From the NCBI RefSeq assembly GCF_040371755.1, contig NZ_BAABWE010000006.1, positions 168,831 through 232,830 of the forward strand: a DNA stretch of 64,000 bases. Direction: 5' to 3'. The notes below the pieces were generated by a model. The model did not search any database, was not told the DNA's origin, and worked only from the letters and a program-made list of their open reading frames with translations. Positions 26,936 to 35,460 of this stretch are shown one piece after another. Made by a program: the position numbers and the translations under genes. The DNA comes from Bermanella sp040371755. GTDB taxonomy: Bacteria > Pseudomonadota > Gammaproteobacteria > Pseudomonadales > Oceanobacteraceae. Within the stretch, counting starts at the first letter, position 1. The number at the start of each line of letters is the position of its first letter.

Positions 26936-27528
26936 ATAAATTTATAGTTATAATATTAACCTTTTATTTAATGGCTCCGTTTACTTTGGCTTGTGAAACT
27001 GATTCTTCTGATAAAGAAGTTGAAGGGTTGTTGGATGATTTAGCACAAAGTATGGGTATGGAATTTGTCTATGGTGATAAATTCCCCAATATCAACCCAT
27101 ACGGAAGTTATGGATCAAGTTTTGTACTTGATCCTGTTGTTAAAAAAGGTGTTGAAAGTAGTGTGTTTTTTTTGGCAAGAAAGAAGAAGTCCATGTCAGT
27201 TGAAATTGACTGGAAAGATACTAATAGTCTTATAAAAAATTACGATTACTTTTATATTTATGCTGAAAAAGAAGCTAAGTCTAAGAGTTTTAAAGTAAAA
27301 GATTTGATAAGCAATGGTGTGGGACTGTTTGGAATGACACTTTATTATGGTTGGGTTGATTTAGATACTAAAGAGTTTAAGTTTGTTGATAGTGATGTGG
27401 TAATTGATTCAAAAAAAATTGATAGAAGAAAACTGAGTATCGCGATCTTAATTTCATCTATGTCTTCTACAAAATTTCTATTTAATTATGATGGCAAATG
27501 GATTCAATCAGTTGAACTAGAGATCTAG
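26932..27528 (+). CDS. Putative exported immunity protein for the M15-like Rhs toxin
   Basis: 198 residues. The ATG overlaps the toxin stop (ATGA), so translation is coupled. Signal peptide MNKFIVIILTFYLMAPFTLA with Cys directly after; a lipoprotein is possible, though Thr sits at -3. The rest is acidic and lysine-rich, with no known domain (MEFVYGDKFPNINPYGSYG). Export to the periplasm matches a toxin that acts on peptidoglycan. Function inferred from gene order only. Confidence 0.68.
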   Translation: MNKFIVIILTFYLMAPFTLACETDSSDKEVEGLLDDLAQSMGMEFVYGDKFPNINPYGSYGSSFVLDPVVKKGVESSVFFLARKKKSMSVEIDWKDTNSLIKNYDYFYIYAEKEAKSKSFKVKDLISNGVGLFGMTLYYGWVDLDTKEFKFVDSDVVIDSKKIDRRKLSIAILISSMSSTKFLFNYDGKWIQSVELEI

Positions 27529-27589
27529 TACATAATAGATTGTTATCGTTAACGAAGTACCAAGACACGAACTCTATACCGTATTAGAA

Positions 27590-28400
27590 ATGGACTTACG
27601 CGGAAACGTTACCGAACAACGTGTTGGTAACGGCGTAGTGACTACACAAAGCTTTAATGAAGCCACAGGCCGTATTGAAAGCATTAAGTCTTATGCGCAA
27701 CGTTTCTTATTCAGCCAAATCCAAAACCTAGAATACTCATGGGATACCTTAGGTAACTTAGAAGAACGAAAAGAACTCAGTGGTGGCAAACACCTAGTTG
27801 AAAACTTTACCTACGATGCCCTTAACCGCATTGAAAGTGCTGACTTAAGTAATACCTTAGGCACAGTCACCACCACCTATCAATACGATGGTTTTGGTAA
27901 CTTACAAGGTAAAAACTTTAACGACACCTACGACTATCAATACGAAAGCCAAGGTGTATTCAATAACCGTTTACACACAGTGGATAACGGTAACCCGTTT
28001 GATCGATGCCAACGGTAATATCCGCAACTACAAGGGTAAAAACATTGAATACAGCGTATTCGATAAACCCACGCGCTACATTGGCAGTGTTGAAAAAATT
28101 GCACACTCGGATGGTAAACAAGAAATCAAACGTTACTTGCCGGGCGGTGCTGTGATCACGATTGAAACCACCAATAGCATCACAACCGAAACCATTCATT
28201 ACTTGCACAAAGATCATCTTGGCTCAGTGGATATGGTCACCGATGCTCTAGGCGACATCGTACAAGAGATGAGTTTTGACCTATGGGGTAATCGTCGTGA
28301 TGCCACCGATTGGTCAAAAATGACGCTCATTGAATTAATCGACTTTAATAACAGCATCACCACTCGTGCTTACACAGGTCACGAAGCAATATTAAAATGA
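27590..28400 (+). pseudogene. Broken Rhs repeat fragment
   Basis: Rhs YD-repeat coding sequence in two frames. Frame one runs from about 27550 (no start; ATG 27590 usable) through MDLRGNVTEQRVGNGVV to NGNPFD at about 28005. A 4-nt loss against the copy at 25300 shifts the frame, and the remainder (DANGNIRNYKGKN) continues in the next frame to 28400. A further in-frame loss of about 33 codons (present in copy two as INANGHVTQFKYG) lies at about 28075 between short acgc words. The fragment stops at AYTGHEA, exactly where the Rhs fragment at 23435 begins. Confidence 0.85.
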
Positions 28401-28502
28401 TAACGTTTATATTTTCATCAAGCTGGACTCATCAAAAAATTAGCATGTATACTTTTTCATTTCAGTACTGATATTGATATATTAGGCCGTCTATTATCTG
28501 GG

Positions 28503-29303
28503 TTATTGGATTTCTATGTATATTAAAAAACTAACTGAAATGAGAATACCTACTTGCATAATTTTGGATAGGTTACGCCAGAAAAGGGTTTTTATCGCAT
28601 AACGAACAGGATTTTGTTCAATTACATCTAGGCGTTGAAGGAGGTATTTAGACCGTTGAGTTTCTGTTTCAAGTGATTGTTGAGCATGTTTTTTTTGATT
28701 AATCAACATTGTCAGGAAATCTGTTGCATTTAGTACTTCAATGTTACTTTTCCATGTAGAAATGTTTGATAACTTTTTAGTTTTTATCGGGATTGAAGAT
28801 CCTTGGCGTTTCTCTACCGATGTATATTGAAAGGGAATTCCAAACTGCTCATAAAAACGGTTTCTTCTGTATCTAGTTTCATCTGTTTTAGCATCTACAG
28901 GGGATACACGAATTGACTTGACCAGGGTGTCAGGCCATTTTTTAGACCACGAAACAATTTCGTTCATTATATAGGTTCCAATTCGATGACCACGAAGAGA
29001 GCTATCTTGGATCATTACATCTCCACCAGTCAGTGACACTTCTCCTTTTAATGGGTTAACATAAGCCGAAAAATGTAGCTTTGATACACCTTGATTGCTG
29101 ATAAGACTTTTTTCTGAAATTACTTCACCTGTAAATGTTAGTTTAATTTTCTGAAAAGATAATGCACCATCTTTCCCATACACTTCGTTGGACTCTTCTT
29201 TCCTAGTTAACAATACATAGAATGTAGTGTCGCCAATTAAATTTTTGTCATAATCAAGTATTTCTTTAACTACTAATCCAAATTGTTCAAAAGTAACAGG
29301 CAT
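28503..29303 (-). CDS. GNAT-like acetyltransferase with C-terminal membrane anchor
   Basis: 266 residues. The central part carries a GNAT motif-A-like sequence (SSLRGHRIGTYIMNEIVSW, about residues 100-118) followed by FYEQFGIPF, like the late GNAT strand. About 200-235 is a coiled coil (KKHAQQSLETETQRSKYLLQ), and the last about 18 residues form a membrane helix (VGILISVSFLIYI). Substrate unknown. Low G+C, on the opposite strand to the Rhs array. No partner gene; it may be unrelated island cargo. Confidence 0.6.
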   Translation of the reverse strand: MPVTFEQFGLVVKEILDYDKNLIGDTTFYVLLTRKEESNEVYGKDGALSFQKIKLTFTGEVISEKSLISNQGVSKLHFSAYVNPLKGEVSLTGGDVMIQDSSLRGHRIGTYIMNEIVSWSKKWPDTLVKSIRVSPVDAKTDETRYRRNRFYEQFGIPFQYTSVEKRQGSSIPIKTKKLSNISTWKSNIEVLNATDFLTMLINQKKHAQQSLETETQRSKYLLQRLDVIEQNPVRYAIKTLFWRNLSKIMQVGILISVSFLIYIEIQ

Positions 29304-29649
29304 AAAGGTTCTCTAAATTAAAATTTGTTTGGATCATTAAAGGCTATAGCGAAGTAACTTTTTTAATAGATCGTTTAATTTACCGTCAATCAGACTAAAT
29401 ACAATAATTCGTAATTGCCACAGGGCATCAATAATAATTTTATTCAAACTGACTACTGGATAGAAGTTTGAGAGGTACGTCACGAATTTATAAAAATGAA
29501 CTTAATTCGATAAGGCGTTTATTATCGAATCTAAAATTTTAATTGGAATACAGGAAGCCTGGAGAAATCTTCATACCATCCAAATGCGAGAGTTCATGCC
29601 TATTAAGCAGTCGTAAGTGGTATTCGTGAGGGCTAATTCTCCTTCCTAA

Positions 29650-30204
29650 CTACAATCAACTCTCAGGTCTGTTAAAGCAAATCCTACAATAGCTTCGCGT
29701 ACCTGATTATCCAATTCATTGTCTCTTAATGATTCAGGCTCGATTTCATAAGCGACTATCGTTTTCTGGCTTCAATGACGCGGCTGAAACGATAATTTCG
29801 AAACTCACCTTTCTGTATATCTAGAGCACGACCTGTATCTTGCTCATATGCAGGGGAAAATTGAGAGCTAATCTAATGTCGTAAGAGCGAAATATTCTAT
29901 GTTCGAGGTGTATATTGCTATTACAAAGCAGCTTGGATCTAAGTCGATCGGTTATAACGGGTAGGTACTTGTAGAATGTAGAAAGTTCCTCGATGGTGGA
30001 ATCTTTATCAATCGTCACTAGGTCTATCCATTTAGACCTAGTGCCAGGATCCTTTATTCTTTTTATCAGGTCGTTGTAATTAGGGCAATGATAAAAGGAC
30101 TATGCTAGAATCTCATACGCGAGACTCTTTTTTATTGTGAATTCTTCGGATAAGTTAAGGGCTTGTTTTTTTACGTTAGATAGTAAAATTTCAGGAGTTT
30201 TCAT
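29650..30204 (-). pseudogene. Decayed gene of unknown family
   Basis: Starts at ATG 30204 behind a good ribosome site (ggagat): MKTPEILLSNVKKQ, LNLSEEFTIKKSLAYEIL, then an in-frame TAG at codon 35 with the frame continuing as CPNYNDLIKRIKD and IDKDSTIEELSTFYKYLP to about 29823. A further frame change leads to YEIEPESLRDNELDNQVREA, ending about 29650. The N-terminus resembles small proteins with LALEILAKxxGYxNWxxL, but the match is weak. The rest of the 1.18-kb stretch 29304-30485 shows no gene I can support. Confidence 0.6.
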
Positions 30205-30485
30205 AGTATCTCCAATAATCTTGAGTACCGCCTAGAAATCCACCCGATCTAAGCTGAGTTCATTTATTTCAGAGCATGAATGATATTTAGGTTTTTAAAA
30301 GGTTGTTTCGTCGGTAATAGAGAGAGTGGATAAAGCAGTCCCTACCAGCTTTCTTACATATCCTAATGTGATTCGAAAGGTTAATCAATACCAAGATTCA
30401 CAGTCTGTTGTAGGCTATTTAAGTCTATTTAGATTTGCTAGATTTTTGTATTATGTCATGAAACCGATGATCAATAGATTTTGCA

Positions 30486-33400
30486 ATGATAGAAGATAGA
30501 GTGCCTTTAGAACGCAAGTTTTCTCCAGTACAAAATGAAGTGTCTGATATTCCTAGCTACTCTACTCAGTGGGATTGGGGCTCGCCTGTTGGCGAAAAAG
30601 GATGGGTTGATTTAGAGCCCTTATTTAGGGTGGTGATTCTTTCAGATGGAGGGGCTGGTAAGACTTGTGAATTTGAATCCCAGGCTAAAGCAATCTCAGA
30701 AAATGGGCGAAACTCATTTTTCATACGTATTGAAGATATTGAGGATGATTTAGGCAGTGCATTTGAAATTGGTTGTAGTGATGAGTTCGAAGAATGGTTA
30801 TCTAGTGAAGATGAAGCTTGGTTTTTTCTGGATTCCGTTGACGAGGCTCGCTTGGAAAGCCCAAGGGCTTTTGAGAGAGCAATTAAATGTTTTTCGAAAC
30901 AAATCATAGCAGGTATTAAACGAGCTCATATCTTTATCAGTGCTAGGCCTTACTCATGGCGTTTTAAGTCAGACCTAGAGCTTGTAAATAAGTGGCTTGC
31001 TTTCCCCAAACCGAAAGCTTATAGGGAAGATGTTTCGGAGGTTTCTGAAACCGATGATGTTAAGCTCGATGAGCTTCATATCTTTAGTCTTGAACCTTTA
31101 AAGTTAAAAGACGTAAAGCAGTATTCTAATTATCGAGGGGTTAAGCAGATTGAGTTATTTATCCAAGCGATTGAAAGAGCCAATTTAATTGAAATGGCTG
31201 CTAGGCCATTCGATCTAGATGGGTTGATACGCAAATGGAATGATGATCAGTGTTTAGGTACCCGCTTAGAGTTGATACAACACCATATTGAAAATCGACT
31301 TGAAGAAAATAATCCAGATAGGGATTTCTTTAATAGCTTAAATTTGCAAGAGGCAAGGCAGGGGGCAAGGCAGTTAGCTGCGGCTTTAGTTTTGACCTCT
31401 CAGTCTTCTATTCAAATTCCTGATAACCATTATGACAGACCTGGTATTCAAGCTGCCAAGATATTGCCTGAATGGAGTCATAAAGACCTTAATGCTCTAC
31501 TTAGCAGTGCACTTTTTGATGGTGTGCTCTACGGGGCAGTGAGATTTCGTCATAGGGAAATTCGCGAGTTATTAGCGGCAGAGTGGTTTAGCGAACTGCT
31601 TAAAAAAGGGAACTCACGTACTCAAGTTGAATCGCTAATCTTCAGGTCACAATACGGCCTAGAATTTATCGCCCCCTTAATCCGCCCAGTTATGCCGTGG
31701 CTAATTCTTCTAGATCAATCTATTCGCCAACGAGCTTTAAGATTACGTCCTGAAATAGCCGTGGAGGGGGGGGATGTAGCCAGTTTGCCATTGGATGATC
31801 GAATCAGCATTTTAAAGGGAGTTGTTCATCGGATAGCTAATGGCATTGATGAGGGTGGAGCTGGGCATAATGAAGCGATCCTAAGGATTGCACTTCCAGA
31901 TCTTACAGAAACAACAAAAGAATTAGTTTTAGAATATTACGAAAATGATCACGCAATTTTTTATCTGGGGCGTTTGGCTTCGCAAGGAGAGATGCATGAT
32001 TGTAGAGGTAGTTTCCTACCTATCGCTTTGGATCCCAATAGGGAGGTTTTTGCGCGCATTGCTGCTATTAGAGCAGTAATGACAAACACTGAGGTTGAAG
32101 CGGCGGAAGCCATCTGGTCCAAAATTAGTGCGAAAGAATTGCAACTGTCACGTCGTTTGTTGGCTGAGGTAGTTAAGAATACCTCCTTTAGTGAGAGTAC
32201 CCTCCCCCTGTTAATTGATTCCATTGGTAAATTAGAGGCCTATTCTCGAAATAATGTATCTGGATTAACCTATGCAGTTGAGCAGTTCATAGATCAGTCT
32301 GGCGATACATGTGATGAAAGTCTGTTATTTACTGCAATTGAAGGAATAGGAGATTACTTAAAAAGAGAGCCTTATGTTGATAGGTATGAGTGTCAAATAT
32401 CAGCTGAATTTGTTTGGTTAGTCCCTATTGCCAAAAAGCTGATTTCTTCGTTATTAAAAATGAGAGCGCCCTCAAGTTTTGAAGAGCCAGTAATTTCAAC
32501 TTTGCTGACATTAATAACTATGCCGAAGGAAGGATTAGACGGTATTGAGCTTGAAGAAGATCCATTATCCAGGTCAGTGTCTGACTGGAAAGAGTTTAAT
32601 GATAAATGGTTCTGGCACTGTGCATCTCAGGTTAAAAAAAGCCAGGATAATAAAGATAAAAAATACCCTAGTTATTGGTTGATTGAATGGAAAAGCCGTT
32701 ATTGGAGCTACTCCCATGATGATTTTGATAGGGTTATAAAGATGGTAGAAGACCGGGGTAACCTTGATGAAAAAGGAGTGGCTTTATTTCTTGCCTTCAA
32801 ACTTTATGAAAGTGCTGGTGGATTAAGTGAAGACTTAGAAAAACTTTATGGCGTAACTAAAGAGCATGCTGAATTAAGTGAGAGGTTAAATCGGTGGCTT
32901 AACCCTGTCGAATCTGAAGAAGAGAAAAGGATTAAGGCGGAAGACTCAGCTAGAAAGCTCGAGAGAGATACAAATGAGGCGAAAAAAAAGGGGGTTCGAG
33001 AAAAGTGGATTAGTGGGCTTAAATCAGACCCAAATAGACTTCGTGAATATACTGAGCTGGATAAAGGAGAGTGGGTTAATGAACATGTGTGGCTTTTATC
33101 AGAGTTAAGTAGAGTAGAGAAGCGGCAGTGTAGTAGTGGGTTTAATGGTAATTGGCGTGCTTTGGTTGATCTTTTCGGGGATGAGGTTGCTATGGCATTT
33201 AGGGATGCTGCAATTAAGATCTGGCGAAACTTCAAACCTGAATTACTATCTGAAGGTGGGGATCTTAGTACTAGGCTATATAAACAGTCTTTTGCCATGT
33301 TTGGTCTTGAGTGTGAATTTAGTGATGAAAAATTTGATCCGTCAAGCTTATCTCAAAATGAAGCGATTATAGCATTGAGGTATGTACCACATGAGTTGAA

Positions 33401-34787
33401 TAACTTGCCACCGTGGTTTCAAAAATTGTATTTGCTATACCCTGTTGAGTCCCTAGAGTTTGTGATGCAAGAGTTGCTTTACGAGCTGAGTCATCATGAT
33501 GGTAAGAGTGACAGCCTATATTTGCTTTATAAGATCTACAATCATGCTGATTGGCTGCATAAGGATTTAATTGCACCATTAACAGGCTGGCTTAGCGCTA
33601 ATGTTTTAAGTCACCCTGAGTATTTAAGACAGGTATTCTCCATCCTTATTAATGGTGGAGTATCACCTCAGTGGGTTCGTGAATATGCTCTAGAACACTT
33701 AGAAAATGAAGAAATTGAGATACGGCCTTTCCTGTTTGCTTTGTTAGTAGATGCGGATGCTAGTGAAGGAATATCTAAGCTAGATTCTTGGCTTTCAAAT
33801 CTAAGTGCGGAAGTGGCAGTTGAAGCCGCTCAAAGCTTTATTAATTGTTTGTGTGGTGATAGATACGAGCAAGGTGCAAAATTTCATAATTATAATACTC
33901 TCCGTTATCTGAAAGAGTTGTATCTAATTATTCTCAGGTTTATTCGATTGGAGGATGATATTGAAAGAGCAGGTACAGGGGTGTATAGCCCAGGGCCTAG
34001 AGACTCGGCACAATATGCTAGAGATAAACTGAGAGGTGACCTATTTGATATTCCTGGCAAGGAAACTTATCAGGCGTTGTTGGATATTGCGGGGAGCTAT
34101 AAGAGTAAGCACTTAAGACAATCGGCTGAACTAAGCGCCTATAAGCGTGCGGAGTTGGATTCAGATGTGCATAAATGGGCTGTTTCAGATATACATGATT
34201 TTGCTAATACACTTGAACGAACACCTGCGACTCACAAGGAAATGTTTGATCTGGCAGTTTTACGGTTGAATGATTACAAGAATTGGCTTGAAATAGGTGA
34301 CGATAGCCAAGCATCTCTTTTACAGCGGGTAGAGTTAGAAGATGAAATGAGAAAGCCAATTGCCTATTGGCTAAATCAACATTCTCATTCTCGTTACCAT
34401 TGCAGTGAGGAAGACCCTTTAGCAAATGACCAAAGGCCAGATATTCGATTCATGAATAATCAAGTATCTAATCCAGTTCCGGTTGAATTAAAACTTCTTG
34501 ATAAAGGTTGGAGCGGGTCTGATCTGTGTGAGCGATTACGAAATCAACTTGTAGGTGATTACTTGCGAGAGGATGGTTCAACTTGTGGTGTTTTTCTACT
34601 TGTTTGGCAGGGACGTGAGAAAGAGAGTCGTAACTGGATGATTGATGGTAAGAAGGTTGGAGTAAAGGATCTTCAAAATGCTCTAGATTGTTATTGGCAG
34701 GGTATTTCCTCCAATTACCCTGGTGTGGAAGTAATAGAGGTCATTGTAATAGACCTAACAGTAAGAGGGATGAAATCAGAGCATTAG
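30486..34787 (+). CDS. NACHT/STAND-like ATPase with C-terminal PD-(D/E)XK nuclease motif; candidate phage-defence protein
   Basis: 1433 residues. Near the N-terminus is a P-loop (SDGGAGKT, 53-60; Ser replaces the usual first Gly), Walker B AWFFLDSVDEA (111-121, NACHT-type D...DE), and a sensor-like ISARPYSWR (151-159). Then come a winged-helix-like and long helical HEAT-type region (about 400-1250), e.g. GRLASQGEMHDCRG and FARIAAIRAVM, fitting a ligand-sensing solenoid. The C-terminus has RPD (D1319), VPVELK (E1334, K1336) and Q1354...Y1359, a PD-(D/E)XK nuclease pattern. STAND proteins sense phage products and fire an effector; here the effector would be the nuclease. The start at 30486 has a weak ribosome site. 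Convergent, 4 nt apart, with the HEPN operon. Confidence 0.72.
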   Translation: MIEDRVPLERKFSPVQNEVSDIPSYSTQWDWGSPVGEKGWVDLEPLFRVVILSDGGAGKTCEFESQAKAISENGRNSFFIRIEDIEDDLGSAFEIGCSDEFEEWLSSEDEAWFFLDSVDEARLESPRAFERAIKCFSKQIIAGIKRAHIFISARPYSWRFKSDLELVNKWLAFPKPKAYREDVSEVSETDDVKLDELHIFSLEPLKLKDVKQYSNYRGVKQIELFIQAIERANLIEMAARPFDLDGLIRKWNDDQCLGTRLELIQHHIENRLEENNPDRDFFNSLNLQEARQGARQLAAALVLTSQSSIQIPDNHYDRPGIQAAKILPEWSHKDLNALLSSALFDGVLYGAVRFRHREIRELLAAEWFSELLKKGNSRTQVESLIFRSQYGLEFIAPLIRPVMPWLILLDQSIRQRALRLRPEIAVEGGDVASLPLDDRISILKGVVHRIANGIDEGGAGHNEAILRIALPDLTETTKELVLEYYENDHAIFYLGRLASQGEMHDCRGSFLPIALDPNREVFARIAAIRAVMTNTEVEAAEAIWSKISAKELQLSRRLLAEVVKNTSFSESTLPLLIDSIGKLEAYSRNNVSGLTYAVEQFIDQSGDTCDESLLFTAIEGIGDYLKREPYVDRYECQISAEFVWLVPIAKKLISSLLKMRAPSSFEEPVISTLLTLITMPKEGLDGIELEEDPLSRSVSDWKEFNDKWFWHCASQVKKSQDNKDKKYPSYWLIEWKSRYWSYSHDDFDRVIKMVEDRGNLDEKGVALFLAFKLYESAGGLSEDLEKLYGVTKEHAELSERLNRWLNPVESEEEKRIKAEDSARKLERDTNEAKKKGVREKWISGLKSDPNRLREYTELDKGEWVNEHVWLLSELSRVEKRQCSSGFNGNWRALVDLFGDEVAMAFRDAAIKIWRNFKPELLSEGGDLSTRLYKQSFAMFGLECEFSDEKFDPSSLSQNEAIIALRYVPHELNNLPPWFQKLYLLYPVESLEFVMQELLYELSHHDGKSDSLYLLYKIYNHADWLHKDLIAPLTGWLSANVLSHPEYLRQVFSILINGGVSPQWVREYALEHLENEEIEIRPFLFALLVDADASEGISKLDSWLSNLSAEVAVEAAQSFINCLCGDRYEQGAKFHNYNTLRYLKELYLIILRFIRLEDDIERAGTGVYSPGPRDSAQYARDKLRGDLFDIPGKETYQALLDIAGSYKSKHLRQSAELSAYKRAELDSDVHKWAVSDIHDFANTLERTPATHKEMFDLAVLRLNDYKNWLEIGDDSQASLLQRVELEDEMRKPIAYWLNQHSHSRYHCSEEDPLANDQRPDIRFMNNQVSNPVPVELKLLDKGWSGSDLCERLRNQLVGDYLREDGSTCGVFLLVWQGREKESRNWMIDGKKVGVKDLQNALDCYWQGISSNYPGVEVIEVIVIDLTVRGMKSEH

Positions 34788-34791
34788 TCTT

Positions 34792-35442
34792 CTAATGGTG
34801 AATGGTATTAATAGTTACGAGAAAGATTTTTTGCACGGGCTCAAAAGTGCTTTCTAGACAATAGTGCCTGTAAACTGAAAAACGTCTAAAGCCTTCAAGG
34901 ACTTCAAGTGGTCTTGCGGGTTCACAACCTCTCAATAAGTAGCCTTCTGGCAGGGACTTTGTGTGAAGTATGATTGGTCTACCTGGCCATTTCTTATGTT
35001 CTGTTAAGTACTCTAGAATACGTTTCATTGGAGCTTCAGGGTCAGTCATGACTCTAAGTTGGTAGTCCCGGTCATTAAGCTGATCTAGATTTTTGTCTAC
35101 AGGTGAATTTCGCTGAACCTCATATGCCTCTATATGGCTTCTTGAAATTTGCTCCTTGCGTATATTAAAAAATTCAATCGGCAGCTCGATAAAGTCTTCT
35201 ATACAGGCATTGTGTTCATACAGCCACGTACGGACGATTTCTTTTGGTAAATTGGGTAAAAGCCTTCTGACTCTTTTTATATAGTTGGTGGCGCTTTCAT
35301 TTTCGTTTAGTTTGTTTAAGGATTCTAAAAGATATTTTAGTCTGACCTGATCCGGAAAGTCTCTGTCTACTATCCTTAGGTGTCTATTTAATAATAGTTT
35401 GCTCTCCCAATACTCCTTTGGAGTTAGCCCTTTAATGGTCAT
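34792..35442 (-). CDS. Unknown protein, last gene of the HEPN operon
   Basis: 216 residues, soluble, basic. The N-terminal half is helical (KEYWESKLLLNRHLRIVD, RLLPNLPKEIVRTWLYEH); the C-terminal half mixes strands (WPGRPIILHTKSLPEG, LLRGCEPARPLEVLEGFRR, IFLVTINTIHH). The latter is faintly like the ParB N-terminal fold, but I would not assign it. It lies 18 nt downstream of the HEPN gene on the same strand, so cotranscribed. It ends 4 nt from the stop of the large ATPase gene. Confidence 0.65.
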   Translation of the reverse strand: MTIKGLTPKEYWESKLLLNRHLRIVDRDFPDQVRLKYLLESLNKLNENESATNYIKRVRRLLPNLPKEIVRTWLYEHNACIEDFIELPIEFFNIRKEQISRSHIEAYEVQRNSPVDKNLDQLNDRDYQLRVMTDPEAPMKRILEYLTEHKKWPGRPIILHTKSLPEGYLLRGCEPARPLEVLEGFRRFSVYRHYCLESTFEPVQKIFLVTINTIHH

Positions 35443-35460
35443 AAGTAACCCCTTTTATTT

